A stretch of 7,766 bases of DNA from DAMCAP01 sp964369265. GTDB taxonomy: Bacteria; Bacillota; Clostridia; Oscillospirales; Ruminococcaceae. Position numbers and translations under genes: made by a program. Below, one piece after another: positions 1-5,705 of the stretch. A model generated the notes under the pieces. It saw only the letters and a list, made by a program, of their open reading frames with translations. It was not told the origin of the DNA and made no database searches. The DNA is taken from contig CAYJEV010000079.1 in assembly GCA_964369265.1 (NCBI GenBank), positions 1 to 7,766 of the forward strand. Direction: 5' to 3'. Each line of letters begins with the position of its first letter. Position 1 is the first letter of the stretch.

Positions 1-41
1 CTTTATGCTTGAACTAAAAGAATAACGAGATTAAAAAACAC

Positions 42-72
42 CCATCAAGTAAGCGAAGCGGAGCCTTGATGG
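42..72 (-). repeat. 8-bp inverted repeat; terminator-like on the minus strand
   Basis: CCATCAAG at 42-49 is perfectly complementary to CTTGATGG at 65-72, with a 15-base loop rich in GCG/GAAGC. On the + strand no T-run follows. On the minus strand the hairpin is followed by GTG and six T residues (complement of the A-run at 34-39), the layout of an intrinsic terminator. No minus-strand gene is visible for it to serve, so it may be part of a repeat element or a relic. The inverted repeat is certain; its function is inferred. Confidence 0.6.
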
Positions 73-104
73 CAACAAAACCATATGATTGGCTAATGAC
101 TAAT

Positions 105-121
105 GGCGACTAATAGTCGCC
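105..121. repeat. 17-base perfect palindrome
   Basis: GGCGACTA at 105-112 and TAGTCGCC at 114-121 are perfectly complementary around a single central base. It could be a protein-binding palindrome or the tip of a palindromic intergenic repeat. Its distance from the fbp start (about 185 bases) makes a direct operator role less likely. It is more GC-rich than the surrounding DNA. Confidence 0.65.
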
Positions 122-142
122 GCTACAATTTGCAATGTCATT

Positions 143-202
143 TGATGTTTTGCGTTAGGGTCGATGTAGGAATCGACTACTACAACATCGGGCAAAATAT
201 CA
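143..202. repeat. Imperfect long inverted repeat with nested hairpins
   Basis: TGATGTTTTGC at 143-153 pairs with GCAAAATATCA at 192-202 at 10 of 11 positions, the odd one being a possible G-U pair in RNA. Inside lie nested complements: GTCGAT at 160-165 with ATCGAC at 172-177, or alternatively CGATG at 162-166 with CATCG at 186-190 plus GTAG at 166-169 with CTAC at 177-180. The whole 60-base block can fold back on itself as DNA or RNA. This suggests a palindromic repeat unit; no coding potential is seen. Confidence 0.55.
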
Positions 203-229
203 TAAAGCAAAACTAATATACACTTAGAT

Positions 230-262
230 TATAATTGTCATTGTGAACAGAGTTGATATTTT
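230..262 (+). promoter_or_regulatory. Candidate promoter region for fbp (weak)
   Basis: Two partial promoters overlap here. A perfect -10 box TATAAT lies at 230-235 but has no recognisable -35 box at the right distance. Alternatively, TTGTCA at 235-240 could be a -35 box with TATTTT at 257-262 as -10 (16-base spacer). Either would give a 5' leader of roughly 35-65 bases before the fbp start. Neither is strong enough to choose. Confidence 0.3.
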
Positions 263-290
263 AATAAATGTAATAGCACTAAAAAACTAA

Positions 291-296
291 AGGAGG
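291..296 (+). promoter_or_regulatory. Ribosome binding site of fbp
   Basis: AGGAGG at 291-296 lies nine bases before the ATG at 306. A second ATG at 302, five bases from the Shine-Dalgarno, opens a different frame of only 11 codons ending in TGA at 335-337. The downstream ATG at 306 is the one leading into the long conserved reading frame. Confidence 0.85.
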
Positions 297-305
297 AGAT
301 TATGT

Positions 306-2261
306 ATGATAGAAGGAGTGGGTCAAGCTTCGCTTGAGCAGTATCATTCAATATTAGTAAAGCAGTTTCCTAGTATAGCTGCTGTCACAACAGAAATAAT
401 AAACCTAAAAGCGATACTAAAACTGCCAAAAGGCACAGAACATTTTATGAGCGACTTGCATGGTGAATACGAGGCGTTCAATCATATTATGAATAACTGT
501 TCTGGAGTTATAAAAGACAAGATAGACAGGCTTTTCTCTGATGGTTACACAGAAGAGGAAAGGGCTCAGTTTGCAAGCTTAATTTATTATCCTGAACAAA
601 AGTTATTGCAGTTAAAAGACTGCCATCCACTAACACCAAGCTGGTATAGTGTGACAATGAACAAACTGCTAATGCTTTGCAGAGATGTTGCCTCAAAATA
701 TACCCGCTCAAAGGTTAGAAAAGCCATGCCTAGCGATATATCATACATAATGGATGAGCTGCTTCATTCAAACCAAGATATTCACCAAAAACAAGACTAT
801 TATATTTCTATCATAGACAATATTATTGATATTGGTAATGCTGATAAATTTATAATAGCAATTTCAGAAGTTATAAAAAGATTGGCTGTTGACCATCTTC
901 ATATTATAGGTGATATTTATGATAGAGGAGACGGAGCAGAGGAGATATTTGAAAGGCTCATCAAGCATCATAATGTTGATATTCAGTGGGGAAATCATGA
1001 TGTGCTTTGGATGGGGGCTGCTGCTGGCTCGTATGCCTGCATTGCTAATGTGCTGAATATATGCCTTCAATATGGCAATATCGACACTATCGAAAATGGC
1101 TATGGTATTAGCCTAAGGGCTGCGACAAGCTTTGCAGAAAAAACTTATAAAAACGCCGATGCTTTTATGCCAAAAGTTATGCAAGAAACTATAATTTCCG
1201 ATAAAACAGTTGTTTCAAAGCTTAGAAAAGCAATGGCAGTTATTCAGTTTAAGTGTTCAGAGCAGATCATAGCTCGTCACCCTGAATACGACATGGATGA
1301 TAGGCTAATCCTAAACAATATTGATTTTGAAAAAGGCTGTGTAAGCATTTCTGGAAAGAATTATCCGCTAAAAGAAACAGATTTCCCAACTATTGATCCT
1401 CAAAACCCTTCAAAACTATCAGAGGAAGAAGAGGAAATTATCTGCAAGCTCGCTAAATCTTTCAAAAGAAGCACAAGCCTTAAAAAGCATATTGAGTTTT
1501 TATATGAAAAAGGCAGCTTGTATCTGGCTTATAATGGCAATCTATTGTTTCATGGCTGTGTTCCTCTAAACAAGGACGGAAGCTTTACTGAGTTCAATTT
1601 TGAGGGCAAAAAGCTTGGCGGAAAGGCTCTTTTTGATTATTGTGATGAAATGATGAGAAAGGCTTATTACCTCCCTGAAAGCTCCCCTAACAAACAAAAC
1701 GCTGTCGACTTTGCTTACTACTTATGGTGCGGAAAGCATTCTCCTTTGCTTGGAAAAGAAAGAATGACTAGCTTTGAAAGGGCTTTAATCGCAGATAAAA
1801 CCAGCCATACTGAAGAGAAAAATGCCTATTATCATTATCTTGAAGACGAAAATATGGTTGATATGATATTAAAAGAGTTTAATATCAATAACGAAAACGC
1901 CCATATTATAAATGGCCATATGCCTGTTAAGCTTAAAGACGGAGAATCTCCTGCAAAGGCTAACGGGAGATTACTAGTCATTGATGGCGGATTTTGCAAG
2001 GCATATCAGCCAACAACAGGCATTGCTGGATACACACTAATTTACAATAGCATGGGAATGAGAATAGTGGCGCATGAGCCGTTTGATAGTGTGTCAAAAT
2101 CTGTTAAAGAAAATCTGGATATACATTCAACCTCTAGCATGTTCCAACCAACAGCAAATAGGGTTGAGGTTTCTGATACTGACATAGGTACTAACATAAA
2201 AAATCAGATAGCTGTACTTGAGAATCTTTTGAGCTACTATAGAGAGCGAGAAAGAGGATAA
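306..2261 (+). CDS. fbp: Fructose-1,6-bisphosphatase class III
   Basis: This enzyme hydrolyses fructose 1,6-bisphosphate to fructose 6-phosphate and phosphate, the committed gluconeogenic step, in the cytoplasm. At 651 residues it matches the length of the class III family (Bacillus subtilis type), which is unrelated to the roughly 330-residue class I enzymes. The metallophosphatase signatures are in order: DLHGE at residues 50-54, GDIYDRGD at 202-209, GNHD at 229-232, and the histidine motif NGHMP at 536-540, followed by an IDGG segment near 559-562. These Asp, His and Asn residues form the two-metal site in the calcineurin-like fold. The start is set by AGGAGG nine bases upstream. The TAA stop shares its last base with the ATG of the next gene, so the two are probably translationally coupled. 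No truncation or frameshift is seen. Confidence 0.97.
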   Translation: MIEGVGQASLEQYHSILVKQFPSIAAVTTEIINLKAILKLPKGTEHFMSDLHGEYEAFNHIMNNCSGVIKDKIDRLFSDGYTEEERAQFASLIYYPEQKLLQLKDCHPLTPSWYSVTMNKLLMLCRDVASKYTRSKVRKAMPSDISYIMDELLHSNQDIHQKQDYYISIIDNIIDIGNADKFIIAISEVIKRLAVDHLHIIGDIYDRGDGAEEIFERLIKHHNVDIQWGNHDVLWMGAAAGSYACIANVLNICLQYGNIDTIENGYGISLRAATSFAEKTYKNADAFMPKVMQETIISDKTVVSKLRKAMAVIQFKCSEQIIARHPEYDMDDRLILNNIDFEKGCVSISGKNYPLKETDFPTIDPQNPSKLSEEEEEIICKLAKSFKRSTSLKKHIEFLYEKGSLYLAYNGNLLFHGCVPLNKDGSFTEFNFEGKKLGGKALFDYCDEMMRKAYYLPESSPNKQNAVDFAYYLWCGKHSPLLGKERMTSFERALIADKTSHTEEKNAYYHYLEDENMVDMILKEFNINNENAHIINGHMPVKLKDGESPAKANGRLLVIDGGFCKAYQPTTGIAGYTLIYNSMGMRIVAHEPFDSVSKSVKENLDIHSTSSMFQPTANRVEVSDTDIGTNIKNQIAVLENLLSYYRERERG

Positions 2262-2896
2262 TGACTGCTTTTATAATTAAGCTTGTTGCAATTTTTGCAA
2301 TGCTTATTGACCATATAGGAGCTGTTCTCCTCCCAGAATATATATTGCTGAGGATTATTGGCAGAATAACCTTTCCAGTTATGGCTTTTTTTGTGGCTGA
2401 GGGCTGCAAGCACACAAGAAATATTGATAAATATATTATAAATCTATTTGCCTTCGCTTTAATTTCAGAAATTCCATTTGACTTAGCTATGAGCGGAAAT
2501 TTAGTTAATAACTATTCTGCGAATGTAATCTGGACATTTCTTTTGGCTGCTATTGGAATAAAATATTATGAACAGTATAAAGAAAACCACATTTTAAGCT
2601 TTGCTATTTTAGTGTCTGTATCTACTATTGCTGGCATTGTAAACACAGACTATGCCTTTATGGGAGTTATTTTAGTTCTGCTACTATACCTAGCTGATTA
2701 CCCAGCTTTAATCATTGGCTTTTGGTCGCTTTCTTTATATGGAGCGAGCAATATCTTTTTAGGTGTACTGCCTGCTATAGCTATGATAAAGCTTCATAAT
2801 GGCGAGCGTGGAATTTCGAGAAATAATGTATTTGGTAAATATCTGTTTTATGCATTCTACCCATTGCATTTAATCTGCCTTGCCATTGCTGCGTAA
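2261..2896 (+). CDS. TraX-family integral membrane protein
   Basis: This 211-residue protein is very hydrophobic, with several predicted membrane-spanning segments (roughly 5-24, 30-46, 60-77, 88-100, 111-130, 132-160 and 193-210). It carries TraX-family landmarks: IDHIG at residues 16-20, GRITFPVMAFFVAEG just after, a SEIPFDL segment near 69-75, NGERG at 180-184 and a C-terminal FYPLH at 199-203. The family is named after the F-plasmid pilin N-acetyltransferase TraX. Chromosomal members in Bacillota are widespread, and their acetyl acceptors are unknown. No pilus or conjugation genes are nearby, so a transfer role is not supported here. The ATG overlaps the fbp stop codon by one base, with AGAGG at 2253-2257 as ribosome binding site. 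The family call is good; the substrate is unknown. Confidence 0.85.
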   Translation: MTAFIIKLVAIFAMLIDHIGAVLLPEYILLRIIGRITFPVMAFFVAEGCKHTRNIDKYIINLFAFALISEIPFDLAMSGNLVNNYSANVIWTFLLAAIGIKYYEQYKENHILSFAILVSVSTIAGIVNTDYAFMGVILVLLLYLADYPALIIGFWSLSLYGASNIFLGVLPAIAMIKLHNGERGISRNNVFGKYLFYAFYPLHLICLAIAA

Positions 2897-2922
2897 TAAA
2901 AATAAAATAAAGGAAACACAAT

Positions 2923-3492
2923 ATGAAAATACGATGTTTTAATGGAAGCCCAAGAGGAAACGGCAACACATTTTCTGCGCTTAGATTATTATGCGATAAA
3001 CTAGAAGAAAAAGGACACGAAACAAAAATACTTCAAGTTGGCGGTGTCCCTCTAAGAGGTTGTTGCGCTTGCATGGCTTGTAAGAGATATAGAAACAATA
3101 AATGTGTCATAAACGATGATATGAACTTCCTAATCGGCGAAATGCTAGAGGCTGATGTTATTATTTTTGGCTCTCCAAGCTATTATGGCTCTTTAACCCC
3201 TGAAATAAAGGCGCTAATGGACAGGGGAGGAATTGTTGCGGAAGCTAACAAGAAAAGGCTAAAACGCAAAATAGGTGCTGGCATAGCAATTGCAAACAGA
3301 GGCGGCGGAAGCATGACTTTAGCAGAGATGCATATGTTTTTTAGCATAAACGAAATGGTTGTGCCAGGAAGCAGTTACTGGACCATCTCAAATGCCAAAA
3401 TTATAGGCGACTTTGCAGAAGATAAAGAAGGCATAAAAGCAATAACTGACCTTGCCGAGAATATTGACTGGCTGGGCTCAAAAATAATGTAA
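2923..3492 (+). CDS. Flavodoxin-fold NAD(P)H-dependent oxidoreductase, iron-sulfur flavoprotein-like
   Basis: This 189-residue protein has the flavodoxin/NADPH-dependent FMN reductase fold. The FMN-phosphate loop GSPRGNGNT is at residues 8-16, and the second flavin-contact loop (GSPSYYGSLTPEIKALMDR) lies around 85-105. Between them cysteines 47, 50, 53 and 61 give the spacing C-x2-C-x2-C-x7-C. This fits the compact motif that binds a [4Fe-4S] cluster in the iron-sulfur flavoprotein (ISF) group, so it may pass electrons between flavin and cluster. Cys48 lies next to the motif. The physiological electron donor and acceptor cannot be told from sequence. The start has AAGGA at 2910-2914, eight bases upstream. 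It sits 26 bases after the TraX gene and 27 bases before prmA, with no terminator on either side, so co-transcription is likely. Confidence 0.88.
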   Translation: MKIRCFNGSPRGNGNTFSALRLLCDKLEEKGHETKILQVGGVPLRGCCACMACKRYRNNKCVINDDMNFLIGEMLEADVIIFGSPSYYGSLTPEIKALMDRGGIVAEANKKRLKRKIGAGIAIANRGGGSMTLAEMHMFFSINEMVVPGSSYWTISNAKIIGDFAEDKEGIKAITDLAENIDWLGSKIM

Positions 3493-3519
3493 ATATAAAT
3501 ATAATTAAGGAGAAACAAA

Positions 3520-4431
3520 ATGGAATGGATGGATATTAAGCTAATTGTTGGGATAGAAGATCTTCAAAAGGCTTCTGATATAGCGACAATGGTGGCTGGT
3601 GCTGGGATATATGTTGAGGATTATAGCGACTTAGAAGAGGGCGCAAGAGAGATTGCAAGAATTGATTTAATTGATGAAGAATTGCTTAAAAAAGATAGAA
3701 CTATTGCAATAGTACATCTTTACTTATCAAAGGAAGAAAGCCCTGCTGAAATCCTAAGCTTTATAAACAACAGGCTGACATCAGAAAATGTTAAGGCTGA
3801 AATCCTTGTTGATGATATAAAGGAAGAGGACTGGGCTAATGGCTGGAAAAAATATTATCATGCTTTTAGCTTGACTGAAAAGCTTGCTATCTGCCCTAGC
3901 TGGGAAGAATACACAGCTAGCCCTAACCAACATGTTATTACACTTGACCCAGGCATGGCTTTTGGAACTGGCACACACGATACAACCCAGCTTTGCCTAT
4001 TACTTCTCGAAAAACACCTTAAAGCTGGCAAAAACCTATTAGACATTGGCACAGGAAGCGGCATTCTAGCTATTGCTGGAAAAATGCTTGGAAGCGGCAG
4101 AACTGTTGGTGTTGATATTGATCCTGTGGCTGTTAGAGTTGCAAAAGAGAATGCCGAGATAAACAACGTTGAGGCAGAGTTTTCTTGCAGCGATTTAGTC
4201 GAGGGGGAAATTGGCAAGTTCGATGTTATAACAGCTAATATCGTTGCCGATGTTATTATTAGGCTATCAAGCAGCCTTCCAGCTCTATTAAATGAGGACG
4301 GTATATTTATAGCTTCTGGAATTATTGACACAAGAAAAGATGATGTTATTGATGCTATTTTATCGCTTGGATTTAAGCTGATTGAGATTAAAGAACAAAA
4401 AGGCTGGGTTGCAGTTGCGTTTAGCCTATAA
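3520..4431 (+). CDS. prmA: Ribosomal protein L11 methyltransferase
   Basis: PrmA uses S-adenosylmethionine to methylate ribosomal protein L11 in the cytoplasm. The 303-residue length is normal for the family. An N-terminal L11-recognition domain (about residues 1-100) is followed by the class I Rossmann methyltransferase domain. Family marks are DPGMAFGTGTH at 143-153, the SAM loop DIGTGSG at 175-181, the acidic VDID at 198-201 that contacts the SAM ribose, and NIVAD at 240-244, the PrmA form of the substrate-side motif. AAGGAG at 3507-3512 is seven bases before the chosen ATG. A second in-frame ATG three codons later is possible but worse placed. It is the last gene before the fol promoter, and no intrinsic terminator follows it. 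PrmA has no direct link to folate except that both sides use one-carbon chemistry. Confidence 0.96.
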   Translation: MEWMDIKLIVGIEDLQKASDIATMVAGAGIYVEDYSDLEEGAREIARIDLIDEELLKKDRTIAIVHLYLSKEESPAEILSFINNRLTSENVKAEILVDDIKEEDWANGWKKYYHAFSLTEKLAICPSWEEYTASPNQHVITLDPGMAFGTGTHDTTQLCLLLLEKHLKAGKNLLDIGTGSGILAIAGKMLGSGRTVGVDIDPVAVRVAKENAEINNVEAEFSCSDLVEGEIGKFDVITANIVADVIIRLSSSLPALLNEDGIFIASGIIDTRKDDVIDAILSLGFKLIEIKEQKGWVAVAFSL

Positions 4432-4445
4432 AAATATCTTAGCTA

Positions 4446-4474
4446 TTGTATTATGCGAGTTAATGTGTTAAAAT
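4446..4474 (+). promoter_or_regulatory. Promoter of the folate operon
   Basis: TTGTAT at 4446-4451 (-35) and TAAAAT at 4469-4474 (-10) are separated by an ideal 17 bases. A TG at 4466-4467, one base before the -10 box, makes it an extended -10 promoter. Transcription would begin near 4481-4483, only a few bases before the first riboswitch helix at 4489. That placement strongly supports the assignment. Confidence 0.75.
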
Positions 4475-4488
4475 AATACAGTAAACAT

Positions 4489-4582
4489 GCAGAGTAAGCT
4501 GAATGCGTAAAGTGCTAAAGGATGGGATGTCGCCTTTGGACGAAAGAACGAAAGTTCTGCGATAATCAGTTGCGTCCGCTGC
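4489..4582 (+). promoter_or_regulatory. Class I tetrahydrofolate (THF) riboswitch
   Basis: The RNA matches the THF-I aptamer in conserved blocks and layout. P1 pairs GCAG at 4489-4492 with CTGC at 4579-4582. A conserved AGTAA-type joint follows P1. P2 pairs 4498-4502 with 4566-4570. P3 pairs 4515-4521 with 4533-4539, and its loop holds the conserved GGGATGTCG. GGATG at 4525-4529 in that loop can form the family pseudoknot with CGTCC at 4573-4577, with one G-U pair. A short stem 4545-4549/4554-4558 is capped by a GAAA tetraloop. The family binds THF and related reduced folates and controls folate synthesis or transport genes. Here it lies directly upstream of folE and is followed by a terminator, so feedback repression is expected. 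Confidence 0.93.
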
Positions 4583-4622
4583 CATTAAGGAAATAGCTCT
4601 ATCTTCATGCTCCTTATTGGCA
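4580..4622 (+). promoter_or_regulatory. Predicted antiterminator helix of the THF riboswitch
   Basis: Bases 4580-4591 (TGCCATTAAGGA) can pair with 4611-4622 (TCCTTATTGGCA) at 11 of 12 positions, with one T-T mismatch. The 5' arm includes three of the four bases of the P1 3' strand, and the 3' arm is most of the terminator's 5' arm. It therefore excludes both P1 and the terminator. Without ligand this helix would let transcription reach folE. The pairing is read directly; the switching mechanism is inferred from it. Confidence 0.75.
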
Positions 4623-4642
4623 AACGCCATAAGGAGTTTTTT
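4610..4642 (+). terminator. Riboswitch-controlled intrinsic terminator
   Basis: CTCCTTAT at 4610-4617 pairs with ATAAGGAG at 4629-4636, and after a one-base bulge GGC at 4619-4621 pairs with GCC at 4626-4628 around an AAAC loop. Six T residues follow at 4637-4642. It lies between the aptamer and the folE ribosome binding site, so it stops transcription before the first gene when P1 is stabilised by folate. Confidence 0.92.
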
Positions 4643-4663
4643 GTTTGCAGAAAGGTGAATGCT

Positions 4664-5215
4664 ATGAATATTAAAAAAGCAGAAAAAGCAGTTAAGTTGC
4701 TGCTAGAGGCAATAGGAGAAGATACTGAGCGAGAAGGCCTTTTAGACACACCGAGAAGAGTTGCTAAGATGTATAGCGAGATAACAAGGGGAATGAACGA
4801 AACTGCAGAACAGCATTTAAAGGTTGTTTTTAAGGCAGAAAATTCCGATATAGTTGTGCAGAAAGACATTGAGTTTTTCTCAACCTGCGAACATCATCTT
4901 CTTCCATTCTTCGGCAAGGTGCATATCGCATACATACCAAATGAGCATGTTGTTGGGCTTAGCAAGCTTCCGAGAGTTGTTGAGGTTTTTGCAAGAAGGC
5001 TTCAAATTCAAGAACAGCTCACTAACCAAATAGCAAACGCAATTCAGTCTTCTCTTGATACAAAAGGGGTTATGGTGATGATTGAAGCAGAACACACCTG
5101 CATTTCTATGAGAGGAATAGAAAAGATTGGCACTAAAACTCTTACTATTTCGACAACAGGAGTGTTTAAAGAAGATAGAGAGCTTAGAAAAGAGGCTATT
5201 AGCTTAATGAAGTAA
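4664..5215 (+). CDS. folE: GTP cyclohydrolase I
   Basis: FolE opens and recloses the purine ring of GTP to make 7,8-dihydroneopterin triphosphate plus formate, the first step of folate synthesis. The family forms a cytoplasmic toroidal decamer. The 183-residue protein has TPRRVAKMY near the N-terminus and the zinc ligands Cys75 and His78 in CEHH plus Cys146 in HTC. It also shows the conserved GLSKLPRVVEVFARRLQIQE and SMRGI segments, so it is the canonical zinc-dependent type IA enzyme. I chose the ATG at 4664 because AAAGGTG at 4651-4657 is six bases upstream. An in-frame ATG at 4607 lies inside the riboswitch terminator, has no ribosome binding site and would add 19 non-conserved residues. 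Expression is set by the THF riboswitch. The next gene starts ten bases after the stop. Confidence 0.97.
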   Translation: MNIKKAEKAVKLLLEAIGEDTEREGLLDTPRRVAKMYSEITRGMNETAEQHLKVVFKAENSDIVVQKDIEFFSTCEHHLLPFFGKVHIAYIPNEHVVGLSKLPRVVEVFARRLQIQEQLTNQIANAIQSSLDTKGVMVMIEAEHTCISMRGIEKIGTKTLTISTTGVFKEDRELRKEAISLMK

Positions 5216-5225
5216 GGAAGCCGTT

Positions 5226-5705
5226 ATGAAGAGAATAGATTTAATACTAAAGCATGGGCTTTATGTTAGCATAATAAAAGAGCTGTTTATCGCCGAAAAA
5301 AACAGGATATACTGCAAGCACGATATGGAGCATCTGCTAAATGTTGCTAGAATGATGATGTTAGTTAACTTAGAAGAAAAGCTTGGATTTGATAAAGAGA
5401 TTATTTACGCTTCAGCCTTGCTCCACGATATCGGCAGACTAAATCAATATAAAACAAAGGTTAAGCACGCTTTGTATGGTAGCGAGCTTTGCAAAGGAAT
5501 ATTAAAGGATGCTGGCTTTACTGAAAGCGAAATTGACGAAATATCCTTAGCGATAAGCACACACAGCAAAATGTCGGCAGAAACTAATAAGCTTGGAGAA
5601 CTGCTTAGATGCTGCGATAAAAAAAGCCGAAACTGCTTTATATGCCCTTCAAATGAAAGCTGCGACTGGGATGAGGGCAAGAAAACAAGGGGTATAACAA
5701 TATGA
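5226..5705 (+). CDS. HD-domain phosphohydrolase of the folate operon
   Basis: This 159-residue protein has the HD metal-dependent phosphohydrolase fold. Likely metal ligands are His36, His67-Asp68 (in ALLHDIGR) and Asp131, with His81 and His113 as further candidates. After the last Asp comes a short cysteine tail, Cys137-x2-Cys140-x5-Cys146 followed by Trp148, with Cys129 and Cys130 just before it; this could bind a metal or be structural. The exact substrate is unknown. Its place between folE and folP, with a 10-base gap before and a 4-base ATGA overlap after, puts it firmly in the folate operon. The operon lacks a recognisable Nudix-type dihydroneopterin triphosphate pyrophosphatase, so this protein may remove those phosphates (inference). 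HD enzymes already have a precedent in pterin synthesis: archaeal MptB. AAGGAAG at 5214-5220 is the ribosome binding site. Confidence 0.9.
   Translation: MKRIDLILKHGLYVSIIKELFIAEKNRIYCKHDMEHLLNVARMMMLVNLEEKLGFDKEIIYASALLHDIGRLNQYKTKVKHALYGSELCKGILKDAGFTESEIDEISLAISTHSKMSAETNKLGELLRCCDKKSRNCFICPSNESCDWDEGKKTRGITI

Larger units (their letters stand above)
1..305. other. Non-coding region upstream of fbp
   Basis: This stretch holds no convincing gene. The first bases, read in frame from position 2, give a short run (FMLELKE) ending in TAA at 23-25. That could be the last codons of an upstream + strand gene, but it is too short to claim. The rest contains three separate inverted-repeat structures (42-72, 105-121, 143-202), a weak promoter candidate (230-262) and the fbp ribosome binding site. 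The clustering of palindromes in about 160 bases is typical of an intergenic repeat element rather than of simple spacer DNA. Confidence 0.7.

Noticed and set aside
1..25. C-terminal end of an upstream gene (FMLELKE then TAA)
   Set aside because: Only seven codons are visible, too few to distinguish from chance.
2261..2896. TraX-family protein as evidence of a conjugative element
   Set aside because: No pilin, relaxase, integrase or type IV secretion gene is present, and chromosomal TraX-family proteins are common in Bacillota.
3858..4331. 157-codon open frame on the minus strand
   Set aside because: It lies entirely inside prmA, whose motifs are clear, and its translation shows no recognisable domain. 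It is an antisense shadow.
3520..4431. PrmA as part of the folate pathway
   Set aside because: It is a SAM-dependent methyltransferase with clear PrmA motifs and lies upstream of the fol promoter and riboswitch. Adjacency alone does not support a folate role.
4607..4663. In-frame upstream ATG extending FolE by 19 residues
   Set aside because: It lies in the riboswitch terminator, has no ribosome binding site, and the added residues do not resemble FolE. The ATG at 4664 has AAAGGTG six bases upstream.
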